A DNA stretch of 64,000 nucleotides from an uncultured Flavobacteriaceae bacterium (GTDB lineage Bacteria > Bacteroidota > Bacteroidia > Flavobacteriales > Flavobacteriaceae). Shown here one piece after another: positions 20,791 to 29,098 of the stretch (position 1 is its first letter; each line of letters begins with the position of its first letter). Under the pieces are notes generated by a model, which had not been told where the DNA came from, searched no databases, and was given only the letters and a program-made list of their open reading frames with translations. Made by a program: the position numbers and the translations under genes. The stretch spans positions 81,556-145,555 of the forward strand of contig CANMXP010000014.1 in NCBI GenBank assembly GCA_947501845.1, given 5' to 3'.

Positions 20791-21810
20791 ATGCTAAAGA
20801 AAATTATTACTTTTTTTTGTTTATCTTTTAGTACGATATCCATAGCGCAAGTTGGAGGAGAAACAACATATCAATTTTTAAATTTGATATCGTCACCTCG
20901 TCAAGCAGCATTAGGTGGTAAAATATTGACCAATGTCGATTACGATGTTACCCAAGGTCTTTTCAATCCAGCAACCATTAATGTTGAAATGGATAATCAG
21001 CTAGCGATAAATTATACAAGTTACCTAGGTGGAATTAGTTATGGTACAGCTTCTTATGCGTATACTATTGATAGACGTACACAAACATTTCATGCAGGGA
21101 TTACTTATATTAACTATGGTTCATTTGATGGATATGATGAAAATGGTAATAGCACAGGGACCTTTACTGGCAATGAAGCAGCGCTTTCTATGGGATATGC
21201 ACTTCAAATTGGTTATTCCGATTTTTACTTTGGCGCTAATGTGAAGCTCATCACATCAAAACTAGAACAATACAATTCACTGGGAGTGGCTGCAGATTTA
21301 GGTTTGATTTATATTAATGAGGATTTAGATTTTAATGCTGCCATCGCTATTAGAAATTTAGGGACTCAAATAACCACTTATGCGGGGCTTAATGAACGTC
21401 TTCCGTTTGAAGTTGATTTTGGAATGTCCCAACGATTAGAAAATGTACCAATTCGTTGGCATGTTACTTTTGAAAATCTTCAAAAATGGCCAATAGCACG
21501 ATCTAATCCCGCACGATCGGTTAGCGATTTAGGAGGCAATCAAACTAATGAAAAGGTTGGTTTTTTAGGACAATTAATAAGACATACCATTATTGGAGCA
21601 GAAATATTTCCTGAAGGCGGTTTTAATATAAGACTTGGTTATAATTTTCGTAGAGGAGAGGAACTACGAATTGTAGATCAGCGTAACTTTTCAGGGCTTT
21701 CTGCAGGTATATCAATTAAAATGAATAAAATGCGCTTTAGTTATACACATGCAAAGTACACAAGCGCAGCAAATTCAAACTTTTTTGGTTTACAAATAGA
21801 TTTGCAGTAA
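20791..21810 (+). CDS. porQ: Type IX secretion system protein PorQ
   Basis: Outer-membrane beta-barrel component of the T9SS. In Porphyromonas, PorQ works with PorU, PorV and PorZ in the attachment complex that removes sorting domains and anchors cargo. The 339-residue precursor has a signal peptide ending at SIAQ and the characteristic start GGETTYQFLNLISSPRQAALGG, then alternating strands through to a barrel-like C-terminus. Its presence shows that the organism exports proteins carrying T9SS C-terminal domains, such as the GH16 enzyme and the giant adhesin in this window. PorQ is often encoded next to cmk; here one lipoprotein gene separates them. Confidence 0.9.
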   Translation: MLKKIITFFCLSFSTISIAQVGGETTYQFLNLISSPRQAALGGKILTNVDYDVTQGLFNPATINVEMDNQLAINYTSYLGGISYGTASYAYTIDRRTQTFHAGITYINYGSFDGYDENGNSTGTFTGNEAALSMGYALQIGYSDFYFGANVKLITSKLEQYNSLGVAADLGLIYINEDLDFNAAIAIRNLGTQITTYAGLNERLPFEVDFGMSQRLENVPIRWHVTFENLQKWPIARSNPARSVSDLGGNQTNEKVGFLGQLIRHTIIGAEIFPEGGFNIRLGYNFRRGEELRIVDQRNFSGLSAGISIKMNKMRFSYTHAKYTSAANSNFFGLQIDLQ

Positions 21811-21896
21811 TAGAGAAGTTACTTTGATAATAGTCTATTAAAAACTAAGAAGAAAAGAATCTGCCTTTAAAGGATTAAATATTAAAAATGACTATA

Positions 21897-21943
21897 TCGA
21901 GCGAAGTCTAGATATTGTTTGAAATATTCTGGACTGCGCTCGA
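21897..21943. repeat. REP-like imperfect palindrome (GAGCGnAGTC family)
   Basis: A 17-bp inverted repeat with 3 mismatches: left arm 21897-21913 (TCGAGCGAAGTCTAGAT) and right arm 21927-21943 (TTCTGGACTGCGCTCGA). The GAGCGCAGTC core recurs in the cmk terminator of this window, and I know it as a dispersed element in flavobacterial genomes. It lies between porQ and a convergent lipoprotein gene, where it may also act as a terminator. Confidence 0.6.
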
Positions 21944-21988
21944 ACAGACATCCGATGATTCTTATTTTTTTTAATATTATTACTTGTT

Positions 21989-22681
21989 TTAATTAACACT
22001 AAAACTCCAAACCTGTCCTGTTGTTTCACCTCCTTTATCATCTTTAACAACGATTTTCCAGTAATATGTAGTTGATGTACTTAAGTTAACTGTTAAGGTT
22101 TTTTCGGTTTGATTGTCTCCAACTTTAGTTACTGGAGGATTTACAGTATCAAAATAAACATCATAGATTAAAGGATCATTATCAACATCACTGGCATCCC
22201 ACTGTAAATTAGTAGATGCACCAGAAATCGATTCATCTATAGCAGGAGTAACTAATTGGGGGCTAAATGGTAAATGGTTTATTTCAGCGTTACCTTCAGT
22301 GTAAAATTGAAAAACAGTAGAGTAATCGCCAGATAAGCCTTTGCTGTCAATAGCTTTTACGCGCCAATAATAAGCAATATTTTTTTCTAGAGTAACAGCT
22401 TCAAAATTATCAGCGGTATTAATAGATTCATCAAGACTTGCAAATTGATTGTCCTTTGAAATTTCAAGAAGGTATTCTACAGTGTCTCCATCTGGATCTG
22501 TTACGGTATCCCATTTAAACTCTAAGGTATTGGTGGTACACAAAAGGTTATTGGTAGGGTATGTTAACGATGTTACTTTTCCAGGGGCTTCATTTTCTTT
22601 AGGTGTTTCTGGTGAATCGCCACCACCAGAACAAGAGACTAAAATGATTCCAATTGAAATTAATAAGCCTATTTTTTTCAT
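21989..22681 (-). CDS. Lipoprotein with two Fn3-like domains
   Basis: A 230-residue lipoprotein (signal ISIGIILVSC, lipobox Cys17) with a short Pro/Glu-rich linker and two about 95-residue Ig/fibronectin-like repeats. Each ends in a YYWRV.A.D or YYWKI.V.D strand followed by a G-rich turn and FSF or FQF. Such repeats occur in cell-surface and carbohydrate-associated proteins of Bacteroidota. No catalytic motif is present. It lies between porQ (convergent) and cmk (divergent), and its function is unknown. Confidence 0.7.
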   Translation of the reverse strand: MKKIGLLISIGIILVSCSGGGDSPETPKENEAPGKVTSLTYPTNNLLCTTNTLEFKWDTVTDPDGDTVEYLLEISKDNQFASLDESINTADNFEAVTLEKNIAYYWRVKAIDSKGLSGDYSTVFQFYTEGNAEINHLPFSPQLVTPAIDESISGASTNLQWDASDVDNDPLIYDVYFDTVNPPVTKVGDNQTEKTLTVNLSTSTTYYWKIVVKDDKGGETTGQVWSFSVN

Positions 22682-22912
22682 AGTTTTAATTCTTTAAAAT
22701 TTTAATGTTATTTATTAACCACACTTACTAAGTTTTATTAATGACAAGCAAGAAATAAAGATTAGGACAAAAGAACAGATTCATTAAGTTTTTTTTCAAT
22801 AACATATGGTTTTGCATGTCATATAGTCTTTCAATTTTATTAATGGTTTAAACTCAGAGCTCATTTTAATTTCAATTCGACATATCTAGTTTTTTTTTTA
22901 GCAGCTAAAGAC

Positions 22913-22920
22913 TATTTTTG
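22913..22920 (+). promoter_or_regulatory. Candidate -7 box (TATTTTTG) for cmk
   Basis: TAnnTTTG match 16 bp before the cmk ATG, inside the 255-bp divergent region. No clear -33 element is seen. Confidence 0.5.
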
Positions 22921-22936
22921 TCTCTTATTATACCTT

Positions 22937-23632
22937 ATGAATAAAATAACGATAGCCATAGATGGATTTTCTTCAACAGGGAAAAGTACTGTGGCCAAAC
23001 AACTAGCCAAATATTTAGGTTACATTTATGTTGATACTGGGGCTATGTACAGAGCAGTTACACTATATGCTATGGAAAAGGGACTCATTAGCAATGATGA
23101 TTTTAATAAAGAGGCATTGGTTTATCAATTACCAAATATTGGAATAAGCTTTAAGTTTAATGACATACTTGGTTTTGCAGAAGTATATTTAAATGGAGTT
23201 AATGTAGAAAAAGAAATTAGAACTTTAAAAGTGTCTGGTTTTGTTAGCCAGGTGGCCGCCGTATCTCAAGTGCGGCATAAATTGGTGGAGCAGCAACAAA
23301 AAATGGGTAAAGATAAAGGTGTAGTGATGGATGGAAGAGATATTGGTACTGTTGTTTTTCCTGATGCTGAACTAAAATTGTTTATGACGGCTTCTGCTGA
23401 AAAAAGAGCCATAAGACGTTATGAAGAACTTATAGGCCGTGGCGATAAAGTTATTTATGAGGATGTTCTACATAATGTTCAAGAACGAGATCATATTGAT
23501 ACGACCCGTAAAGATTCCCCTTTAGAAAGAGCTGAAGATGCTATAGAAATTGATAACTCAAGCCTTAGTTTGGAAGAACAGTTTGATAAAATTTTGCAAT
23601 TAGCAAAAATGACTATTGAAGATATAGAATAA
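22937..23632 (+). CDS. cmk: Cytidylate kinase
   Basis: Phosphorylates CMP and dCMP to the diphosphates with ATP in the cytosol. The 231-residue protein has the P-loop DGFSSTGKSTVA (residues 9-20), the YVDTGAMYRAVTL substrate block, the MDGRDIGTVVFPDA motif and a LID region with RRYEEL. Length is typical of bacterial Cmk. It is a stand-alone gene with its own terminator. rpsA, its frequent partner in other bacteria, lies 740 bp downstream beyond an oppositely oriented LysM gene. Confidence 0.95.
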   Translation: MNKITIAIDGFSSTGKSTVAKQLAKYLGYIYVDTGAMYRAVTLYAMEKGLISNDDFNKEALVYQLPNIGISFKFNDILGFAEVYLNGVNVEKEIRTLKVSGFVSQVAAVSQVRHKLVEQQQKMGKDKGVVMDGRDIGTVVFPDAELKLFMTASAEKRAIRRYEELIGRGDKVIYEDVLHNVQERDHIDTTRKDSPLERAEDAIEIDNSSLSLEEQFDKILQLAKMTIEDIE

Positions 23633-23678
23633 AAAACGGCTTGGTCACTGAGCGTAGTCGAAGTGCAGCCGTTTTTTA
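23631..23678 (+). terminator. cmk terminator with embedded REP-like element
   Basis: Outer stem AAAAAACGGCT (23631-23641) pairs with AGCCGTTTTTT (about 23667-23677). Inside sits CACTGAGCGTAGTCGAAGTG, a variant of the GAGCGnAGTC repeat that folds on itself. The outer stem overlaps the cmk stop codon. A T-run on the right, and an A-run on the left that reads as T on the other strand, make it usable by both convergent genes. Confidence 0.75.
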
Positions 23679-23695
23679 TTAAATCAATTCCTAAA

Positions 23696-24070
23696 TTACA
23701 GATTAGGAATAATTAATTCTTGGTCTGGATGAATTAAATCAGGGTTCTTTAAAATATCAGAATTAGCTTTAAAAATATCTTGATATTTTGATGCATTACC
23801 ATAATATTGTATAGCTATTTTTCCTAAAGTTTCCCCACTTTTAACAGTGTGTCTGTGAAAAACACTTTCATCTGCAACTTTGATATCGGCCATAATATCT
23901 GTTGGGCTTTCACCACCAATTTCTTTTATTTTATCCCAAATTAGATTTTTTTCATAAGGTGTATTTGCAGTCCCCCAAACTTTTAAAACGCCGTTTTCTT
24001 CTTGTACATCGCCGTTTTGAATGTTTAAAGATTCCCCTAGATCTAATACTGCTTGGTATTTTGCTTTCAT
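23696..24070 (-). CDS. LysM domain protein (Kbp/YgaU-like)
   Basis: A 124-residue protein without a signal peptide. The first about 65 residues resemble a BON-like domain (VWGTANTPYEKNLIWDKIKE), and the C-terminal about 50 residues are a LysM motif (HTVKSGETLGKIAIQYYGNA ... HPDQELIIP). This BON+LysM layout is that of E. coli Kbp (YgaU), a cytosolic potassium-binding protein, and the length also fits. Peptidoglycan binding is the alternative reading of LysM but is less likely without an export signal. Confidence 0.82.
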   Translation of the reverse strand: MKAKYQAVLDLGESLNIQNGDVQEENGVLKVWGTANTPYEKNLIWDKIKEIGGESPTDIMADIKVADESVFHRHTVKSGETLGKIAIQYYGNASKYQDIFKANSDILKNPDLIHPDQELIIPNL

Positions 24071-24244
24071 AGTTTTATAAGTGTTAAATTATTCTGTTAT
24101 TTCATTTTACAATATAATAAATTTCTTATTATAAAATTCATTAAAGGTTAAGCTTTTGTTTCTATTTTTTGGACACAAAATAGATGTAAAAGTCACACTA
24201 TAAAAGTTTGTTTTGTCAAATTAGGCTAATTTCCTGAAAATATG

Positions 24245-24252
24245 TATTTTTG
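24245..24252 (+). promoter_or_regulatory. Candidate -7 box (TATTTTTG) for rpsA
   Basis: TAnnTTTG match that would start transcription near 24259, leaving an about 115-nt 5' leader before the rpsA ATG. A long leader could hold translational control of S1, but no known structure is recognised in it. Confidence 0.5.
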
Positions 24253-24374
24253 CACTCCTTTTAGCGAATTAATGGAAAGATAAAAGGATGAAACAGAAAT
24301 TATTTATAACACTTCTGTGTGTTAATCGCGTAAGGCTTTCCTAAAACATACAGAATACAAATTTTAATCAGCAC

Positions 24375-26207
24375 ATGGCTGAAAAAGCAAAACAAGCTGA
24401 AGTTGAAGCAACAGATGCTCCAAAAGCAGAAGCTCCAGTAGTATCTGAAGCTCAGGCAAATCCAGAAAAATTCTTAAAAGAGTTCAATTGGCACAATTAC
24501 CAAGAAGGTATTGATGAGGTTGATGACAAGCAACTTAAAGAATTTGAAAAATTAGTAGCAGAAAATTTCGTTGACACCCTTAATGATGAGGTTGTTGAAG
24601 GTACTGTGGTTCACATTACTGACAGAGATGCAATTATTGACATCAATGCAAAGTCTGAAGGTGTTATTTCTTTAAACGAATTTCGTTACAACCCTAACTT
24701 AGCAGTGGGTGATAAAGTAGAAGTATTAATCGATGTTCGTGAAGATGCAACAGGTCAATTAGTACTATCTCACAGAAAAGCACGTGTTATCAAAGCTTGG
24801 GATCGTGTTAATGCGGCCCATGATAGTGGTGAAATCGTTAATGGTTTTGTTAAATGCAGAACTAAAGGTGGTATGATTGTAGATGTTTTTGGAATTGAAG
24901 CATTCTTACCTGGTTCTCAAATTGATGTAAAACCAATTAGAGATTACGATCAGTACGTAAATAAAACTATGGAATTTAAAGTTGTTAAAATCAACCACGA
25001 ATTCAAAAACGTAGTAGTATCTCATAAAGCTTTAATTGAAGCTGATATTGAAATACAGAAAAAAGAAATTATTGGTCAATTAGAAAAAGGTCAAGTACTA
25101 GAAGGTGTTGTTAAAAACATTACTTCTTATGGTGTATTTATTGATCTTGGTGGCGTTGATGGTTTAGTTCACATCACAGATTTATCTTGGTCTAGAATTA
25201 ATCATCCAAACGAAATTGTAGAATTAGACCAAAAACTTAATGTTGTAATCCTCGATTTTGATGAGAACAAATCAAGAATCCAATTAGGATTAAAACAATT
25301 AAGCAAACACCCATGGGAAGCTCTTGCAGAAGAGGTGAAAGTAGGTGATAAAGTAAAAGGTAAAGTAGTTGTTATTGCAGATTACGGTGCGTTTATTGAA
25401 GTAGCCGATGGTGTTGAAGGATTGATTCACGTATCTGAAATGTCATGGTCTACACATTTACGTTCAGCTCAAGATTTCGTTTCTGTAGGAGATGAGGTTG
25501 AAGCTGTTATCTTAACTCTTGATAGAGAAGATCGTAAAATGTCTCTTGGTATTAAGCAATTAACTCCAGATCCATGGACAGATATTACAGGTAAATACCC
25601 ATTAGCTTCTAAACATACAGGAGTTGTACGTAACTTTACAAACTTTGGTGTTTTTGTTGAGCTAGAAGAAGGTATTGATGGATTGATTTACATCTCAGAT
25701 TTATCTTGGACTAAGAAAATCAAGCACCCATCTGAATTCTGTGCAGTAGGTGATAAGTTAGATGTTATTGTATTAGAATTGGATGTTGAAGGACGCAAAT
25801 TAAGTTTAGGTCATAAACAAACCACTGAAAACCCTTGGGATAAGTATGAAACAGAATTCGCTTTAGAAACTGTTCATAATGCATCAATTGCTGAAATAGT
25901 TGATAAAGGCGCTACAGTAGAGTTTAATGAGGATATCGTTGCTTTTGTACCTTCTCGTCATCTTGAAAAAGAAGATGGAAGCAAACTTAAGAAAGGTGAA
26001 GCTGCAGAATTCAAAATCATTGAATTTAATAAAGAGTTTAAACGTGTTGTAGCATCTCATACAGCTGTATTCAAAGCTGAAGAAGTTGCAAATGTTAAAG
26101 CAGCAGTTAAGAAAGCGGCTAGTGCAGCGGCAGAAGCAAAACCAACTTTAGGTGATGCTAATGATGCTTTACAAGCTCTTAAAGATAAAATGGACGGGAA
26201 AGCATAA
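24375..26207 (+). CDS. rpsA: 30S ribosomal protein S1
   Basis: RNA-binding ribosomal protein that helps mRNAs without strong Shine-Dalgarno sites to initiate. The 610-residue protein has an Ala/Glu/Lys-rich N-terminal tail, then six S1 OB-fold repeats. The central ones show the standard pattern G-x-V-x-x-x-x-x-Y-G-x-F-V/I ... G-L-I/V-H-I/V-S (for example NITSYGVFIDLGGVDGLVHI and NFTNFGVFVELEEGIDGLIY). It ends in an Ala/Lys-rich tail. It is somewhat longer than E. coli S1 (557), mainly at the termini. It is followed by a clear terminator. Confidence 0.96.
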   Translation: MAEKAKQAEVEATDAPKAEAPVVSEAQANPEKFLKEFNWHNYQEGIDEVDDKQLKEFEKLVAENFVDTLNDEVVEGTVVHITDRDAIIDINAKSEGVISLNEFRYNPNLAVGDKVEVLIDVREDATGQLVLSHRKARVIKAWDRVNAAHDSGEIVNGFVKCRTKGGMIVDVFGIEAFLPGSQIDVKPIRDYDQYVNKTMEFKVVKINHEFKNVVVSHKALIEADIEIQKKEIIGQLEKGQVLEGVVKNITSYGVFIDLGGVDGLVHITDLSWSRINHPNEIVELDQKLNVVILDFDENKSRIQLGLKQLSKHPWEALAEEVKVGDKVKGKVVVIADYGAFIEVADGVEGLIHVSEMSWSTHLRSAQDFVSVGDEVEAVILTLDREDRKMSLGIKQLTPDPWTDITGKYPLASKHTGVVRNFTNFGVFVELEEGIDGLIYISDLSWTKKIKHPSEFCAVGDKLDVIVLELDVEGRKLSLGHKQTTENPWDKYETEFALETVHNASIAEIVDKGATVEFNEDIVAFVPSRHLEKEDGSKLKKGEAAEFKIIEFNKEFKRVVASHTAVFKAEEVANVKAAVKKAASAAAEAKPTLGDANDALQALKDKMDGKA

Positions 26208-26230
26208 TATTCCTAATCTTTTATAAAATG

Positions 26231-26259
26231 AAAGCCTTCAAGAAATTGAAGGCTTTTTT
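26231..26259 (+). terminator. Rho-independent terminator of rpsA
   Basis: Stem AAAGCCTTCA (26231-26240) with TGAAGGCTTT and a 6-nt loop, followed by a T-run. Confidence 0.85.
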
Positions 26260-26308
26260 GTTTAATGATTGTCTCCTTTAAATAAAATCAATTAATTAAA
26301 GTAAAAAC

Positions 26309-26908
26309 TTAATATATAGATTGTATTCTTTTCGATATAGAATTGAGCTCAAAGACCTTAAGCAAGCCTACGAGTAAAAATAAAACCATGGATATGTACG
26401 TATTTAAAAATGCAGATGATAACCCAATAACATAAATAGATACACAGATATAATCCATAGTGTGCCTATCTAGGTGTGTGGCTATTGGAGAAGTTTTTTC
26501 ATGAATTTTGATAATAGAATTTCTTAAGAGTAGAAATGATAACTGACTCATAAGAAGTACAAAACCATATAAAACAACGGGGACAACATCTGTATGGTGA
26601 TCACCTTTTCCAATCCAACCTGTTGTGAATGGGATTACAGATAACCAAAATAATAGGTATAAATTAGCCCATAAGATTTTTCCATTTATTTTTTCTGCCA
26701 TTTTAAAGAGTTGATGATGAGTGACCCAATAAACACTAACATATAAGAAGCTTACTAGATAACTAATAAATATTGGCACGATTTCAAAAAAAGCTTTTAA
26801 AGTATATTCGCTTGGTGCTTCTAATTCTAAAACCATAATAGTAATAATAATAGCAATTACACCATCACTAAAGGCCTCTAATCTTTCAGAGGTCATTCCA
26901 TTTTTCAT
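26309..26908 (-). CDS. TMEM175/DUF1211-family potassium channel-like protein
   Basis: A 199-residue integral membrane protein with about six hydrophobic segments. The first helix carries the family signature RLEAFSDGVIAIIITIMVLEL (Arg and the FSD triad, residues about 9-29), which lines the pore in TMEM175 proteins. Bacterial TMEM175 forms tetrameric, weakly K+-selective leak channels. It lies downstream of the six-gene minus-strand operon but about 175 bp away, past a hairpin, so it is probably a separate unit. Confidence 0.85.
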   Translation of the reverse strand: MKNGMTSERLEAFSDGVIAIIITIMVLELEAPSEYTLKAFFEIVPIFISYLVSFLYVSVYWVTHHQLFKMAEKINGKILWANLYLLFWLSVIPFTTGWIGKGDHHTDVVPVVLYGFVLLMSQLSFLLLRNSIIKIHEKTSPIATHLDRHTMDYICVSIYVIGLSSAFLNTYISMVLFLLVGLLKVFELNSISKRIQSIY

Positions 26909-26978
26909 TGTAAATTCAAATTAATAATTAGAGATATTGGTTCTTTATAAATTTGCATTTATAACCTTGTATTAAAGA

Positions 26979-27012
26979 GGAAAGTGAATTTCACTTTCCC
27001 CTGTTTTTTTAC
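26979..27012. terminator. Hairpin downstream of the six-gene operon
   Basis: A near-perfect palindrome, GGAAAGTGAA (26979-26988) with TTCACTTTCC (26990-26999) and a T-rich right flank. It separates the operon ending at 27083 from the TMEM175-like gene. Confidence 0.5.
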
Positions 27013-27082
27013 ATTGATATTAGTGCTGCGTAGAAATTTATAAAGATCCGTTCCATTTTTTTAGGTGGAAATATTTCTCTTT

Positions 27083-27484
27083 TTATTTATAATAATTGCG
27101 ATCGTCTGGTGCTTCATTTAAAGTGAATGTATGTTGATATTCAGGATCATACACATTCAATATTGTATACGTTCCTGATGTTTTCCAAGATTCGCCATCC
27201 CAGGTACCATCACTATTTAGTAGTTTTTGAATATGCTGTGACTGAATTAGAACACGCCCCCAAAATAGCCATTTACCATTTATGTTATGTACAAAATAAA
27301 CCCTAACAGGGTCCAATTGGAAAATTCTGGCACTAGGCTTATCTTTAAATTCAAATACCATACCTTCTACATCTTTAAGTGTGATTGGTGTTTTCTGGTG
27401 TTTTTCCAGATCGAAAATATGAACAGGGAACCCCTGTTCTGTTGTTAATTGTAATGTGTCATTGATTTCTACGAAACTTCCCAT
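27083..27484 (-). CDS. Hypothetical protein, last gene of the GMC/ferritin-like operon
   Basis: A 133-residue soluble protein without signal peptide or membrane segment, not recognised. It is rich in beta-type aromatic strands (VRVYFVHNINGKWLFWGRVL) and acidic, and ends in a charged NYYK tail. It starts 11 bp behind the SRPBCC gene stop, so it is translated from the same message as the GMC oxidoreductase and ferritin-like genes. A small beta-rich accessory or ligand-binding protein is possible; nothing visible indicates catalysis. Confidence 0.65.
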   Translation of the reverse strand: MGSFVEINDTLQLTTEQGFPVHIFDLEKHQKTPITLKDVEGMVFEFKDKPSARIFQLDPVRVYFVHNINGKWLFWGRVLIQSQHIQKLLNSDGTWDGESWKTSGTYTILNVYDPEYQHTFTLNEAPDDRNYYK

Positions 27485-27495
27485 TTTTATATTTT

Positions 27496-27948
27496 TTAGT
27501 TATTAATTAATTTTCCTCCAAACATATTTACCAAATTTTCAAATCCATTCTTATAAAATTGTGTGACCCCATCTTCTGAAGAATAAAATTCAGAAGACCA
27601 CTGCACTAAACAGCGCTTATTGAGTTCTGTTTCTACGACTTGGATTTGGGCATGGTATCTTTGTGTTGTTTCTCCCCATTCTCCTTTATGCCATTTATAT
27701 TTATAACGCATATTTTCATTATCCATAAAAACTAATTCTTCCCATGTAGGCGTTTGGCCAGGAAAGGTTAATTTTCTACGAATATCTCTTTCTTCTCCCT
27801 GTCCTTCAGGAACTTCAGAAAATGTAATATCTGAATGCCATTGATTGATATTATAAAAGCCTCCAACAAGATGCCATACTTTGGCTGCCGAAGCATTTAA
27901 TTCGCATACCACAACGACCTGCCAATTTTTAGAATCTTTTGTGTTCAT
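27496..27948 (-). CDS. SRPBCC (START/Bet v1-like) family protein
   Basis: A 150-residue protein of the helix-grip fold that binds hydrophobic ligands; relatives include polyketide cyclases, MxaD-like proteins and plant Bet v 1. Visible features are the N-terminal strand VVVVCELNASAAKVWHLVGGF, the NINQWHSDI motif, a mid-chain RRKLTFPG and a C-terminal amphipathic helix (QFYKNGFENLVNMFGGKL). The frame is open 30 codons upstream, but that stretch overlaps the ferritin-like gene and looks unlike the family, so the ATG at 27948 is chosen, 13 bp after the preceding stop. It may bind or cyclise an intermediate made by the operon's redox enzymes (inference). Confidence 0.75.
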   Translation of the reverse strand: MNTKDSKNWQVVVVCELNASAAKVWHLVGGFYNINQWHSDITFSEVPEGQGEERDIRRKLTFPGQTPTWEELVFMDNENMRYKYKWHKGEWGETTQRYHAQIQVVETELNKRCLVQWSSEFYSSEDGVTQFYKNGFENLVNMFGGKLINN

Positions 27949-27961
27949 TTTAATATTTAAA

Positions 27962-29098
27962 TTATAGCATTCTAAAACAAGGTCCATAATGTAATCCGTC
28001 CTTATCTGGAATTGGTATCTGCATAAGAGGTAGGGCAAATTGTTCTAATTTAAACATAACCTCAATGGCATTTACCAAGGCTGCTTGTCCTCGTCCGTTT
28101 ATGGCCCAGGCATCTTCTAAGAACTTTACTAAATCTGTATAAACTTCATCAAAACTGTTTATCAAGTGCCAAACTTCTGGTGACACATCATCCTTTTTAT
28201 ACCCTCCCTCAGGTATTCTTGCAATATTATGTGTCTCTGGTCTTGGAACGGGGTCTTTGAAGTAATATTTATCCCCCTCTTGAACAATTTTCTTTTGGTA
28301 ATACACTTCCCAAAAGCGATAGAAATGGGCTAAGTTATCCATGCCTGTGCTAGCAGGCGTTACATTTTCAGAGCCTTCTCCTTGTTCTTTAATCATATCT
28401 ATAGCTTTGGAAACGCTTTCAGCATCTGCCATAACCCACCAAGATAAAGGACCTGCTAATTGGCGTTCGACATCCATTTTTGGCTGTAACTCCTGAAATA
28501 ATTCATTAATACGATCGTACAGCTCACCTATGGTCGTATTGTGTTCATGACTTTGAATATGCTTGGTGTTGCCAATTTTCCCTTCTTGGTTGCATAGACC
28601 TCCTATACCCACTAACTCTTTTGTTTCGTAATCATATATTTCGGCAATTTCTTCTGGTAACTCGATTTCCATGAAATTTCTAAGCGAGCAATCATTTAAC
28701 CCTTCTAGATATAGAAAAAGCTCTGGATGTACACCGCCAGGCAGACCTGAAGGGAAGTTTAGTCTGTTCTCCGTGTTATATATCCTTGGTTCACCACCAA
28801 TTCCAACAATCATATTACAGACCATTGCCATATGAAGCATTTCTTCCTGAAAAATATTACGAATCGATTTTGCGACCTCAGACTCATTGTCTTTAATAGT
28901 CCACATGGCTTGTAAATAAATAGGAATGGTTGCAAATTCTAATACAACAGCACTGTTTAATAGTTCTTTTAAAACATGTAATTTGTCTTCTTCAACATTG
29001 TCTACAGATTTTGAGTGTTGAATTAATTCTTTTACATTGTTTAATTTAGTTGCTTTCTCTTGAAAGGCATTCTTGAATTGTATTTGTTTTGTTAGCAT
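27962..29098 (-). CDS. Ferritin-like protein (VioB-type, PF12902-like)
   Basis: A 378-residue soluble protein resembling the ferritin-like domain found in VioB/RebD-type iminophenyl-pyruvate dimer synthases and in many uncharacterised proteins. The iron-binding four-helix signature is visible: VVLEFATIPIYLQAMW (Glu54), then EEMLHMAM with Glu86-x-x-His89, then a later HFYRFWEVYY helix. The ATG at 29098 (MLTKQIQF) is chosen; the frame opens 13 codons earlier. It overlaps the end of the GMC gene by 53 bp in another frame, which suggests translational coupling. VioA and RebO partners are absent, so an indole-pigment pathway is not implied. Substrate unknown. Confidence 0.75.
   Translation of the reverse strand: MLTKQIQFKNAFQEKATKLNNVKELIQHSKSVDNVEEDKLHVLKELLNSAVVLEFATIPIYLQAMWTIKDNESEVAKSIRNIFQEEMLHMAMVCNMIVGIGGEPRIYNTENRLNFPSGLPGGVHPELFLYLEGLNDCSLRNFMEIELPEEIAEIYDYETKELVGIGGLCNQEGKIGNTKHIQSHEHNTTIGELYDRINELFQELQPKMDVERQLAGPLSWWVMADAESVSKAIDMIKEQGEGSENVTPASTGMDNLAHFYRFWEVYYQKKIVQEGDKYYFKDPVPRPETHNIARIPEGGYKKDDVSPEVWHLINSFDEVYTDLVKFLEDAWAINGRGQAALVNAIEVMFKLEQFALPLMQIPIPDKDGLHYGPCFRML

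Noticed and set aside
24259..24374. rpsA leader as a riboswitch or protein-binding leader
   Set aside because: The length is suggestive, but I could not find a defined fold or conserved motif in it.
27962..29098. VioB-like protein as evidence for a violacein or rebeccamycin-type pigment cluster
   Set aside because: No amino-acid oxidase (VioA/RebO), VioC/D/E or P450 gene is present; the domain is widespread in unrelated proteins.
29046..29098. Overlap of GMC and ferritin-like genes read as a frameshift or gene fusion
   Set aside because: Both proteins are complete over their conserved domains; the overlap only involves the variable GMC tail.
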